From Gordionus sp. m RMFG-2023 (Eukaryota > Nematomorpha > Gordioida > Chordodea > Parachordodidae), in the NCBI RefSeq assembly GCF_954871325.1, contig NC_088776.1:32226508-32290507 (forward strand): a stretch of 64,000 nucleotides of DNA, written 5' to 3'. This document shows positions 44,701 through 55,210 of the stretch, piece by piece. A program made the position numbers and the translations under genes. The first letter of the stretch is position 1, and every line of letters begins with the position of its first letter. Under the pieces are notes generated by a model. It was not told the origin of the DNA, made no database searches, and saw only the letters and a program-made list of their open reading frames with translations.

Positions 44701-47700
44701 TAATATTTTTTTTATAAATGAATTTAAATCTCAGATAAATTTAAATTTTGAAAATTAAAAAGGTATTCTTCTTATTTTATAATTAATACAATACAATCGC
44801 TCTATATAAATTAGATTTCCAGATCTGTATAATGAAGATAATGTAATAGCTGGTATCGTTCATCCTAGTTTCAAGTTAAATTAGCCATACATTAATTTGA
44901 CTGAATCTAAAGGGCAACTTGATAGGCTGATGGTAACGTTAAAAAATGTCATGCCTAACCACGATACTAATACTATAGCTAGATCGAAACCGCGGCCTTC
45001 CATAGACGATTTTTTTTGAAATAATAATATTATTGAACCTCTAGATGCTTTTTTTATCTAGATGCTTTTTTTTAAATCTAAAAATACTCATTTAAATATC
45101 TTTGATGATTTTTTTCATATAAAAAGTGTGTTTATTAAATTTAATACAGCGTTGTCATCAAGTGCTAGTGCTGAACATATTATTTAGTATAGCAAAGCTT
45201 ATACTTTCTGATCGTCGCTCTAGACTTGGGGATGACAGTACCGATATGTTATTATTATTAAAGTGCAATATTGAATAAATTATAGTCATGTTTTTATATC
45301 AATATTTTATTTGTGGAAATAAAGTTATAAAAAAAATATTTTTAAAAAAAAATCAAAATAGCGTAAAAAGTAGCTAATAGCACGCTACTCATTTAAACGA
45401 TAGCGGTAGTGATAGCGCGCTATTTTTTTTTATAAAATGGCGGTAGCGATAGCGCGCTACTTTTAAAAGTAGCGTTTAACAACACTGAACATAAGATTAA
45501 TAATGGTATTTTATGAAATCATTTTGAAGATATACGTTAAATCACTATTTTCCCAGATTTGATTAATAAATAATATCTTTGAATTTCATTTTATCTTTCT
45601 TATTTTCTAATAATTCTTTCTCATATCTTTTTAAATGATATTATTTGAAAATCTTTTTCACAAAATTACATATCTTTATAAATAATATAATTAATGGTTT
45701 TTTATCAAATCATTAAGATATACTTTAAACCACATTATCCCAGAGTTGATTTTTTTCCGTGGAGCATCGTTTAAAAATTTATTCTCTTACGAAAATTTTT
45801 TATACTATTCCAACAATCTAGGTCAAATTTTTTTACAATTTAATATTGAATTGGTGCCCGATGAATGGCGCTTATTCATCGATTCAAGCAAAAACATGAA
45901 AGCAGTTTTGCTTCATAACGGAAATTCTAAGCCATCAATTCCCATCGCCTATTCCAACCAAATGAATCATATGAAAATATGAAATATTCATTGTCAAAAA
46001 TAAATTATTCCATTTACGAATTTAAGATATGCTGCGATCTCAAAATGATCGCAATCCTAACGGGCCTTCAGTTAGGCTACACCAAGCATTCGTGTTTTCT
46101 TTGTCTCTGGAATTCCAGAGAAACTCTAAAACATTATACAGTATTTGAATGGGAGGATCGTCCCAACATTCTTGAAAAAAATCGCGTAAATATCCCGCTT
46201 GATTCTAAAAATAAGATTTTGTTGCCTCCGTTGCACATAAAATTAGGACTAATCAAAAATTTTATCAAAAAATTGTCCGAGGGCCCCACGGTATACTTTA
46301 GAAATTTTTTCCCCAAGCTTTCCCAAGCAAAAATAAAAGAGGGGATTAGTGGGCCCCCAAATAAGAAAACTGATGAAGGACAGTTTTTTTGAAGATGAAT
46401 TGTTACTCATTGAATTAAAAGCATGAGAATCTTTTAAATGGATATGCAGATCGTTCCTTGGCAATCATAAATCAGCCGACTATCGTGAGAAAATTGAGAC
46501 CTATTAAAAAATTATAAGGAAATGGGATGCCGAATGTCCCTCAAAATCCATTTTCTTCATTCCCATAAAGATTTTTTTCCTGAAAACCTAGGTGCTGTGT
46601 CAGAAGAAATGGGGGAGCGGTTCCATCAACAGATAGAAATCTCGAAAAGTTTTATCACGGCAAGAATCGAATAAATATGACTGCTGGAGTATCTTTTTTG
46701 AAGATAAATCATCAACTTCATATTCGCGGAAATATATTTAGATTTATATTAAATGTTTTTAAATTCGATAAATTTTATGTTATTGTTTAATTTGTTTTAA
46801 ATTCAATAAATTTATTGTATATTACAAGTTAAATCCTATATAATAATGAAGGAGGGGGTGGGACAATGGATCGATAAAAGGTTTATTAAAAGTAAAATAT
46901 GAGATAGGTTAGCTTAGCATAATATATTTATTTAAATATGAGAAATATAACTATTTCATTTAAAATAAATTGTTTGGGAATCGTAACGAAAGCCACAATA
47001 AATAAATATATTAAATGTAAGCTATATTAAAAAAGATTTTATAAATAAAGGTAAATTTAAAAAATATAGGTTGTTTAAAAATTGAGTAAGGATTTTATAA
47101 AAAAAAAAAAATGTATAATAATAATAAGGAAGGTTTGCTGCAAAAATTAAGATATTTTTTTAGTTGTAGGGATCATTAGAACCGAAGTTATAAACCTTTA
47201 AAAAGTGCTAAAAATGACCTTTTTGGCCACTTTAACCTAAAATAAATAAAAAACCTGACGTGCTAGAAAAAAACTGACAGCGGATATAGAATATGCATAA
47301 AAAACTGTCTTAAAACATGTTTATTTTATTTTCTCCCAAAAAATCAAGTCGAAATTTGGCACACAGTGTAATAGTCCATTATTTATGATCATTTTAGCTT
47401 AAGTTTTTAAATTTTATTTCATTTTATCTTTCTTATTTTCTAACGAGCATAAAGCCCATTAAGAATAAAGGGGGGTCAGAATTTTATCCTCAATTTAATG
47501 TTGGCTGAATCCGAATATTCCCTTAATTTGATGATAGATAAATCAGCTTAAATCAAAAATAATCGGGAAATTTCTGATTTATCCATCATTAAATGAAGGG
47601 GATATTCGGATTCAACCATCATCAAATTAAGGATAAAATTCTGGCCCCCTTTCATTTTTGACGGGCTTTCTGCTCGTATATTAATAGATACCCAAAATTA

Positions 47701-50700
47701 TATACGATAAACGATCACACTTGAATAACATTTTATCCTTTTTTAAATTTTATTTTCTGTAAATGTGTTGAATTATCAAACAACCCTCAACCATGGGGTT
47801 AGTAAACCAAAATATGAGGTTATCTAAAACATTCGATTTTCTGCCTTATAATAGGAAAAAAAACACTATTGTTATTTTTTAAAGTAATATTGATATCTTA
47901 TTTAATATTTTAAAATCATTAAACATAATTTTGATATTATATAGTTTTGAACATAAAAAATACTTGGTTCTTTGCATTTTTATAATATCTCATGAAATCG
48001 GATATAAGTAACCAACAAAATAATTAAAGCTAAAATATAAATTTAGAATTATATTTTTTAATGGTGCCTTAGTAGTTCAAAGTACCTTGGTTTAAAAATC
48101 CGCACTAGCTTTGCTAATTATGATTAAAACAATATTTAGACTTATAGATGTTTATATAAATTTTTAAGTTATAAAAGAGGGTTCAATGGTTTTTCACGCC
48201 CCCCTGGCAACTAGCTCGGTCTCCCCTATTACTAATTTTAAACACTAATGATGTAAAACGTTATTTTTCAACCTTACTTCCATATTTGGATTTGATGACC
48301 GATGATTTAGTGTTCAAGACAAGCGTTTTATCTTCCGTCAAATCTATCCACTCGGTATCATTATTTGACAAGTATTTGTCATTTGAGCTTTTATTATTAC
48401 TTGAAGCATAACTGAATTTGCCAGGTTTCATATATATGTTTACATATATTCTTTGTTCCAAAATAGGTTCCTCTATTTCATAGACTGCATACCTGTAGGC
48501 AAAATATTTTTTTAATAATATTCTTTATTCATTATAAAACAAATTTGATATTATATTGATGGTATCAAGTAAAATAAAGTTGCTTTAACTCTCAAATGAT
48601 TCTTCGGGGTATTGTTGTTGCCCTAAATTGTTATTACAAATTAACCTGGTAAAGCATAATGCTAATTTAAATTACGCGTTTGAAAAAAATTATATACACT
48701 ATAGGTAAACAATATTTGAACAATACAGTACACACTTACTATACATTAATATAAGTGTGAATTATATTGATGATTAGGTTTTACACATATATATTCACAT
48801 TTAAAAAAAAAAATTTTTTTGAAAATCGCCATTTTGAAGTTAATAAAATTTTCTTTTTATTATTGGTGCTACAAAATGTATGCATATTTTAAGAATAGAA
48901 TTAATATAATCAGATAAAAGTAAAAAGAATTTATATATCTTTAAAAAATTATCAATGTACAAAAAAAAAATTTTAAGTGTAATATTTCGGCAATATACTG
49001 AATTCTAAGTATCATGCAATGCTAGGTTAAAATGTAGATATGACTTGATTTTCACAAGCCTTCTATATGTTGTGCAGTTTCATGTTTACAATATAGTATA
49101 AAACGTTTAAACGAAAACCATAATTTAATCTCTTAAAAATTACATTATTTTTAACTATTATAAGAATATTTATTAATTAAATAAATTTTATGATTATTGT
49201 TTTAAATATATTTTTATAATAAAAATTTGGTATTATATATAAATTATACGATTTCGTTTATTTTTGACCACATTAACTGAAAGGCTCTTTATTTTAAACC
49301 ATTTGTATCATCAATTATATATCAAAACTTAACGTAAGTATATGCGTGAGATATAACATTAAAAATGGTGGTTAGCTAAACCCGTTTAACCATTACTGTT
49401 TTTTTCACCTCACATTTATGGGTTAAAAATACGTGTTTTATCATAAGATATTAATAAATAAAATAACCATAATCCATTAAAAAACATGCAATGAGCACTG
49501 GAGTAATAGGTTTCTTTCATAATTTTATCTTCCTCCTTAACATAATTCAAATTATCTTCCAAAACACTCTTTTGCATGCAATCCTGCCCGCCTCTTACAT
49601 GATATCGGTTACCATTTGATACTTCACAAGGACAACAAAAACCCTATGGTTAAAAAAAATTTACTTAGATTAAGAAATATTTAAATTATTGCCATTTTGT
49701 AAATTAAAAATTTGCTAGAATATAAAATGTTCATTTAAAAAGAGAGAAAATAATAAATATACAATTATTTAAAAAGTGATTTTACGCAAGTGCAACTCTG
49801 CTATATCAATTTACAATAAACATAAAATTTAAAAATTCCAAAGGGCGGAGTGGAGTTCAAAGAAGTTCATACAATATTATTATTAAAAACTTCTATGGCA
49901 GAGATTTCTGAGCATTCCGCAAGAAAAAGAGTAGGGGAAATATTATTAAGCATTATATTATATGTTATTCTGTCTAAAATAAGATAATGTTATTTTTATT
50001 GATAACATAATTATATACATATTTTTGAAATTTATTAAAATTCAAGCATATATATTTTGTATATAAATTTAAGCAAATAAGGGTAAAAATTTTTATATAT
50101 ACCTCACTATAAGGCAAAATCCGGCCTCTAGAATATTGATATCCACAGGTAGGTAAATTTCCTGAAATCTTACAGCCAGTATAATTATCAACATTGTCTT
50201 TGTTTATCACAATTTCCATGGGTTTACTATTGACGTTCTTTTGACATTTTTCATTTATATTCAAAAGAAACAATAATTTTAATTTTATATTAGGTTTAGT
50301 TCCTATCTTCCTTAATATAAGATCATACTGCAGAGACCTCTAATGTAAGAAGGGGAGGATGCAAATTAATAGTTATTAAAATATATGGGGCAGGGAGTGT
50401 TCTCTTAGTTAAAACACAGATCGATTCATAACAAAATTATTTATATTTTTGTTATCAGGGGGTGCTTTCGCGCCATTATCTAATCTCAAGGAAATATAGA
50501 GGGCACTGAAGCATATTCTTATCTTAAATTATTTCTCAAAATATAAAAGAATGCTTATTTAAAAAATAATCAAGGTCAAGTTTATATTAACCGCATAAAT
50601 AGTGCAACATAGCATCGCGCTGCTTAAATTACAAAATATATATTGTTAAATAATAGGAATCTGCTACCGTGATGACATAAACATAGCATGGCTTATGTTA

Positions 50701-51369
50701 TCGCGATTTCTATATAAGAGAACTAAATTCAAAGTCAACATGAGTAATGAGATTTTACACTTATACTTTTCTACAAATTTATATCGAACTTACATATAAA
50801 TATTTTATAGGGTATAGTAAGCGAGTTGGCTCTACAACAATTTTAAGTATTATAGGTGTCAGTAATAACGCTATTGAACCAGTGGGTCTGTCGTAAACAT
50901 GTCTGATTTTGATGTATCTTTCTTGAGCCTCTACCTAACATGAATTATGAAATTCCCAAATAAAAATAGTATTTCTATTATTTTATTGAAACTTTAACTA
51001 CAATATATACACGGATATTTACAACGCTAACTTAACTATCTACAAAATTAAATTATATATTAACAGAAAATATTCTACCCTTTGTCTTATTAACATTTCT
51101 ATAAAATGAATACATACATTAGCTTTAATATTGTTGTTAAGAATTTTGACATCAATAGATACTTTTCTATAACATTGACGTTTTCTATTTTTGGCAAGAT
51201 CGGTGAGAATCCTATTTTTATCTTGTAAACTAGAATGAGGAGAAATTATATCTTTGATCATCATATCAATGTATTCGTCTCTCGTTCCATTCGATATTTC
51301 TTGAGTAGGTATCAATTGTCCCTTGCATTCGCTTATTATAGCCTGAGTATATACATTTAGATCTGACAT
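34311..51369 (-). CDS. HAP2: HAP2/GCS1 gamete fusion protein, spliced gene
   Basis: HAP2/GCS1 is the conserved eukaryotic gamete fusogen, a single-pass membrane protein with a class II fusion fold. Exons seen: 51369-51118, 50934-50794, 50237-50103, 49643-49486, 48492-48273, 37565-37431, 37379-37249, 36456-36414, 36357-36089, 36041-35770, 35716-35619, 35004-34761, 34681-34311 (stop TAA 34313-34311). Signatures: CYRKVSIDVKI near the N-terminus, RHVYDRPTGS, LPTCGYQYSRGRILPYSEGF followed by CCPC, AHCMYAVYEI, and the HAP2-GCS1 hallmark DGSGMSCNKIGVSFHAFQNQ. A membrane segment (LWALLTLLGITMI) follows near the C-terminus. The sum is about 822 residues. The first ATG lacks a signal peptide, so an upstream signal exon is expected. 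Confidence 0.93.
35770..37565 (-). CDS. HAP2: HAP2-GCS1 signature-domain exons
   Basis: Five exons: 37565-37431, 37379-37249, 36456-36414, 36357-36089, 36041-35770. They encode the most conserved part of the family. It starts with LMPKVERLILPLP, then GMLINESYFDGSGMSCNKIG and VSFHAFQNQQLKC. The 43-nt exon adds CFTNQPLDVWIEDT, matching the family's CLxNQLxDLWExD. Next comes VMFVYSKSV..TKLQILSD and a domain III strand set (ASIEVSIINLGVIESTFII, GCTGNFSF, APGQTRRLTIEVIFD). Phases are 0, 2, 0, 2, 1 and all agree. The 43-nt exon is recognisable only through its flanking phases and motif. Confidence 0.93.
36541..36815. mobile_element. palindromic MITE in a HAP2 intron
   Basis: A second copy of the fold-back family seen at 33.3-33.65 kb. 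Left GTCAATGTGTTATTTTTTCA pairs with right AATTACACAATTGACTTGCC, and the centre repeats TGCTGGAATTTC against GAAATTTTACC-like words. It occupies part of the 792-nt intron between the exons 37379-37249 and 36456-36414. Confidence 0.5.
39403..39471 (+). other. tRNA-like segment (degenerate), copy 1
   Basis: The Pol III box A-like word GTGGCCTGATCGACAAGAGC and box B-like GGGTTCGAATCCC are spaced as in a tRNA. The acceptor TTTTGTG pairs partly with CAGCAAAA. The anticodon arm is poor. About 95 bp upstream stands the word TATATAAAAGCCGTGTCACA, shared with copy 2 near 42.6 kb. The segment is therefore part of a repeat, a tRNA-derived SINE or Helitron cargo, and not a working tRNA gene. Confidence 0.65.
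40034..42505. mobile_element. fold-back element with ~750-bp inverted arms
   Basis: The left arm (40034 to about 40805) and right arm (about 41765 to 42505) are reverse complements over most of their length. Paired landmarks are GTATTGGGAATGGAATCATG with CATGAATCCATATCCCAATAC, the word GGAGTATATGTGGTTACTAT with its inverse at 41.9 kb, and AGAGGCAATAAATGGT with ACCATTTATTGCCTCT. No transposase is seen in the 0.95-kb centre, which holds a small hAT-like insertion. It lies in the long HAP2 intron. Confidence 0.85.
41543..41718. mobile_element. 176-bp hAT-like MITE nested in the fold-back
   Basis: It starts CAGTAACCTGGTCCTGG and ends CTGCAGGTCTCTG. Flanks AGTTATTT (41535-41542) and AGCTATTT (41719-41726) form an 8-bp duplication with one mismatch. 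The interior has the CGAGCCGGGCCG word of the GC-rich family at 27.7 kb and lacks any coding frame. Confidence 0.7.
42671..42740 (+). other. tRNA-like segment (degenerate), copy 2
   Basis: Box A-like GTGGCCTAATCGGCAAGAGC and box B GGGTTCGAATCCC are present, with TTACGAA in the anticodon-loop position (ACG, as in tRNA-Arg). The anticodon stem and acceptor do not pair well. It shares about four fifths of its bases with copy 1 at 39.4 kb and lies at the same distance from the TATAAAAGCCGTGTCAC word. Confidence 0.65.
42880..43330 (-). other. reverse-transcriptase fossil fragment
   Basis: The minus strand carries degraded reverse-transcriptase motifs: AIIKVDFKNAFNS (the palm Asp motif), then ERIQQGANV where families have QQGDPL, then WYFDDG (the catalytic DD box). 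This is the same kind of invertebrate RT element whose C-terminal end is seen at 32.3-32.7 kb. It is broken; the class is not certain. Confidence 0.6.
44054..45487 (+). mobile_element. degraded hAT element with internal deletion
   Basis: It begins CAGTGTTGTTAAAATAGCGC and ends AAAGTAGCGTTTAACAACACTG, with inverted ends rich in TAGCGCGCTAC repeats. Flanks AATATAAG (44046-44053) and AACATAAG (45488-45495) make an 8-bp duplication with one change. Inside, at about 44305-44465, lies a BED-finger-like segment (YPFPKFKKYFNLEEKITTG, FQCKKILP). At about 45090-45270 lies the hAT C-terminal dimerisation motif (FNTALSSSASAEHI). The catalytic middle is gone and the frame has stops. Confidence 0.88.
45746..46680 (+). 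pseudogene. transposon-derived protein of an aphid/Hydra-type family, broken
   Basis: Two adjoining frames (45746-45982 and 45979-46392) and degraded downstream pieces read WRLFIDSSKNMKAVLLHNGN, then ICCDLKMIAILTGLQLGYTK, then CFLCLWNSRETLKH, then LLPPLHIKLGLIKNFIKKL, and near 46.59 kb GAVSEEMGERFHQQI. I recall this combination (RLFIDSSK, CVDLKM..LLG.Q.GYTK.PCFLC.WDSR, PPLHIKLGL, LGAVSEEQGERFHQ) from repetitive, uncharacterised proteins in aphid, spider and Hydra genomes, probably transposon-encoded. The frame shifts near 45980 and after 46390, so this copy is dead. No terminal repeats were found. Its N-terminus is absent. Confidence 0.6.
47443..47677. mobile_element. palindromic MITE with ACGAGCA ends
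   Basis: ACGAGCATAAAGCCC at the left is mirrored by GGGCTTTCTGCTCGT at the right, and the inner arms also pair (GGGGGTCAGAATTTTATCCT against AGGATAAAATTCTGGCCCCC; GGCTGAATCCGAATATTCCC against GGATATTCGGATTCAACC). The whole 235 bp folds into a hairpin. TA/AT flanks hint at a Tc1/mariner-type origin, which I cannot confirm. Confidence 0.75.
48273..51369 (-). CDS. HAP2: HAP2 N-terminal ectodomain exons
   Basis: Five exons: 51369-51118, 50934-50794, 50237-50103, 49643-49486, 48492-48273. They read AIISECKGQ (family mature N-terminus, ASxLxxC), QCYRKVSIDVKILNN (family KCxxKxVVTLTVxNG), RHVYDRPTG then EPTRLLYPIKYLYNVNSKPM (family SPVYAxYPLxYLQxVNxKP), LPTCGYQYSRGRILPYSEGF then CCPCEVSNGNRYHVRGGQDC (family TCG..DSQGFCCxC..RxxxxC, the fusion-loop region), and AHCMYAVYEIEEP. 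The first four junctions agree in phase. For the fifth exon a strong donor GTAAGG at 48277 gives phase 1, while GTTGAA five bases on gives the phase 0 that exon 37565 needs. The in-frame AG just before codon 3 (TCAG at 51368-51365) may be the true acceptor. Confidence 0.9.
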
Positions 51370-51399
51370 AATTTATTATATTAGAAACTACCAATATTT

Positions 51400-53990
51400 T
51401 GATTTATTAGGTTAGAGCTTGTAGAAAAGCGTATTTAGGGGAAAAAATTAATTATTTAAGAAAAAATTGTATTATAAATAGAAAAGCGTTAAATTAGATT
51501 CTAAATTTATCAAATTTAAGATAATTTTTTTTTCAAATTTATCTAATTAATAATTATTTCCCAATTTTATTTCTACTCCCTTATGACAAGTAAATCTCAA
51601 CGGTATCTTATAGTTTTAAATGTGGGTAATTAAGACTCTAGATAAGATATTGATGAAACAGTAATTCGAAGCAGGGGTGGGGCGGTTTGAAAGTTTATTT
51701 TTGGTTATATCAAAAATTTAAACAATTTTTATTTTTAGTGAGGATTGATACAATTACTGTAAATTCGAATTTTGTATCTCCATGGTTAGCGCTTTCTACG
51801 GACTATTATTATGTGGTAATGATAAAAAATAATATAAACGGCACCAAAAAAATTTCACAAAAGAAGGGAAGAAATAAAAAAAAGCAAGTAGAAATAAAAT
51901 GACATAATATGTTGTAAAAGAATAATCCTTTGGCACAATGGAACGTTTTCTTAAATTTGATAGAAAACAAGAGGTGGTAATTTTCCCAAATATTTAGGAT
52001 CGACTTTGCAGAGTCATGGCAAATTATACTGGGATTTAAAAAGAACTAAAATTTCATAGGTAAGATAGTTTTGAGGGAAATCCTATTAGAAAAAAAAAAT
52101 ATAAGTCTAGTACTACTAACATTATACTAGTCAGTGATTAGGACTTCGTTTTTGTAAGGGTTTGATGTAGAGAGGCAGGGACGATGTTGGATATATCTAG
52201 AATTGAGCATGTGAGAAATATATTCAATAGAACATATTTAATGATCGCTCTAAATCAGACTAGGGTGAAGAAAAGTAGCGTAGGAGAGGCTGAATATATT
52301 GAAAAAGAGCAAGATTAGAAGTTGGAGATAAGCGTAGGTGAAGGTGCCCAAATAAAATATGGACAAATATGTTACTCAAACAAACTTAACAGATGTCTTG
52401 GTAAAAGATAGCAAAGGATGAAAGATTAAAATTCGGAGGGTTGAAGAATATCTAATAATGATTATGAATGATATTATATAAGATATATGGCTCGGTTCAA
52501 ATTATCCCATTTTTATATCTGTGGATATATACTATAATTGGAGTTTAAAGATATCCAGAGGAATATTATTAATGTACTCAAGTTTGTCATATATATATAC
52601 AACTTAAAAGATTTTTCTTGAAAAATAGTATGTATTTTGTCAGTAATATTGGGAAAGACCCCAATTATTAATGAATTATATATTTTAGCGTTGACTGATA
52701 CTTGTCACTCAATGTATAGTCTATATAACCATTTAATACATAAAATATCCTGCTGGATATAATAAATCAATAACATCAGATTAAGTGCAGACCCTCAAGA
52801 TTGAAAAATCTGCAGCATACGATAAATTGTTAAATGATAATAAAAATTATAGGACCAAAGGGGAGATGAATCTTCGTAGAATATGGTGGGTCCTAGTGTT
52901 GGAAAGAGCTTAACACAAATTCTACTATACATAAGAATTTTAATATTTTTACATTAATCTTACAATATCGAATTATTAAATTTTTATTGAATCCAATTCG
53001 TTTTATTTTATTGAATTGTAAAAAAAGTATTATCTTTATATAATCAAAAAATATATATTGATTAAGTTATAAATCTAAAAATAAATATAAAGGGATTTTA
53101 TTATAATTTAAATTAATATACATTGAATTGAATAGTTACGTTCTTATATTAAGTTATCAAAAAGAGTAGAATTGCAATAAAATATGTATAGAGATAATTA
53201 AGTGTTCACACATAAAATAAAATATGAATAGTGAAGTTAAAGAAATTGTAAAAGAAATGTGATTAAGATATTTTAAGAGTTAGGACATCAAATAAAATAA
53301 AATATAAAGTAAATGCCATTATCAACTTGCAAGATGCTACTACAGCTCACTCATATATATATCTACACCTTTAAATGCATTTTAATTTAATGAATGAATC
53401 GCCAATTTAATAATATATATTATTGCCTATATCATGCAAAATTAGATTTAATAGATTAATTTTAAAAAATTACAGTTTTCTCTACTATAAGTAATTCCAA
53501 AGTATGGAGGCTGGCAACTTTATGGGAGTTAAAAAGTAAAACAAAACTAAAACAAATATTTGCTTTAATTGAGTAATTATCCATTAAAAATAAAATTAAT
53601 TTATTAAAAAATAAATATCAAAGTAAATTTGAATCAATGACAATTTAGAAAAATTCGTGTTAAAACTAAAACTGGCATAGGCAAGGTTAGTCTATGAGCT
53701 TTTTAAAATGATTAAGATAGTTTCCCAACTCGTCATTCACCTACTAAATTATTATTGTAACGAAATCTAAAAAAGGGGCTAGATAATGATCAAACAATAG
53801 ACAAAAGTCAACCAAATATGAACACTCTCAAAAGAGAGAATTAGATCCTGGGTGGAAAGAATGAATCATAAAATATAGGACGGGTAGATTTTCATATTTG
53901 GTAGAAAGTAACGATAAAACGATACGTATACATACTGACAAAGTATGAACAAAGGTATATGGCAATAGAAGGGAAAATCAGAGAGAGAAG
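51400..53990. other. intergenic/upstream stretch of HAP2, no gene recognised
   Basis: The HAP2 signal-peptide exon and promoter should be here but could not be picked out. A stretch at about 52160-52360 on the plus strand is unusually purine-rich and partly open, faintly like the tail of a LINE protein, but without a motif I can name. The remainder is AT-rich and featureless to me. Confidence 0.4.
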
Positions 53991-54015
53991 AGATGTTGGA
54001 GCAGGTGTAGTATTG

Positions 54016-54108
54016 TAAAATCAATACCATCTAAAATCAATACCATCTAAAATCAATACCATCCAAAATCAATACCATCTAAAATCAATACCATCTAAAA
54101 TCAATACC
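54016..54108 (+). repeat. 16-bp tandem repeat, six copies
   Basis: Six head-to-tail copies of a 16-bp unit (TAAAATCAATACCATC) with one base change. Inverted relatives (GGTATTGAT) occur at 57485-57580, so the array looks like a sub-terminal transposase-binding cluster of the element that carries the piggyBac transposase. Confidence 0.9.
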
Positions 54109-54365
54109 GTAAAGATAATTTATGACCAAACCTCAACTTTTACGAATAAAATCTAAAATATAATTTACAAATCTTTGAATCGACAATTATAGATTAGCAC
54201 AAAATTTTATAGATTCTCATTCATTCAATAAGGTACATTTAATTTGTTTGAATTCATAAAATCACTTATAAAACTTGAATCAACACTTATAGAGCACATC
54301 ACAAAATTTTATAGATTAACCATCATAAAATTTATAGATTTCTCATTCAATCAAACCCGTTACTG

Positions 54366-54735
54366 GTTAACGGTGCATATATGCACCACCTCCTATATAC
54401 CTTATTTTAACATAGTAGTTTTTATTTTAAAAAATAATAAAAAAGATTTTTATATAGTTCAGACATTGTACTTCAAAACTGGAAAAGAAAAATATGAAAA
54501 AAATATTTTTTTATGTACCTAAGAAACCCTCAAACTTTGCGAATTTATGAGGTCTAAAATGCAAAATTTTTTAAGTGATCTCACAAGCATATTATAAAAT
54601 TATTTCGATAAAAACTAGTGTGTATATATTCTTTATAGATATATCAATATTTATCAATCATTTTTGAATTTTTAAATAATTAAAATTTTAATAGGTAACC
54701 ACATAAAGTTGACTGGTGCATATATGCACCGTTAA
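54366..54735. mobile_element. piggyBac MITE with palindromic ends
   Basis: A ~370-bp unit runs from TTAACGGTGCATATATGCAC to its mirror GTGCATATATGCACCGTTAA. It is bounded by TTAA on both sides and directly abuts the transposase core. The interior is AT-rich and non-coding. The 16-bp self-complementary word GGTGCATATATGCACC is an odd terminal motif since it reads the same on both strands. Confidence 0.6.
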
Positions 54736-55210
54736 CCATCTAGCAGTATAAATTATTTAAAAAATTCAAACAAATGAAATTTAACATAATGAATTATAAT
54801 TTTTTATATTAAAACCACTACCGTCACTAAGGGTGAGGGGAGGAGGGGTGGGTGGCTCGAGCCCCCTAAGAATTTTTTTAAAAAAATTTTATACCCAAAA
54901 AAAGACCTTTTGAAAATAATTTAAAAATTTTTTTTAGCCCCCTGAGATTAAATCGAATAATAAATTGTTCCTATTATAATTTGTTATCCCGATCAAATTA
55001 TATGAAATTATTAGGTTCATAAATATTCAAAAGTTTAAAATTATTTTTAGCCTCTTCCTTTCTGAAGATTTTATTTTATTTATATAAAATATTATGCACC
55101 TGTTTTGTCAATTCAATCAAAATTATCAAAATAATAGATGACTAATAAAAAAATCAAGATTCTACGAAAATAATTTGTCTAGATATTTAATTTTTTATAA
55201 ATTTTTTTAA

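Noticed and set aside
46134-46464. Two minus-strand frames overlapping the transposon protein at 45.7-46.7 kb
   Set aside because: They are antisense shadows of the plus-strand protein with its conserved motifs.
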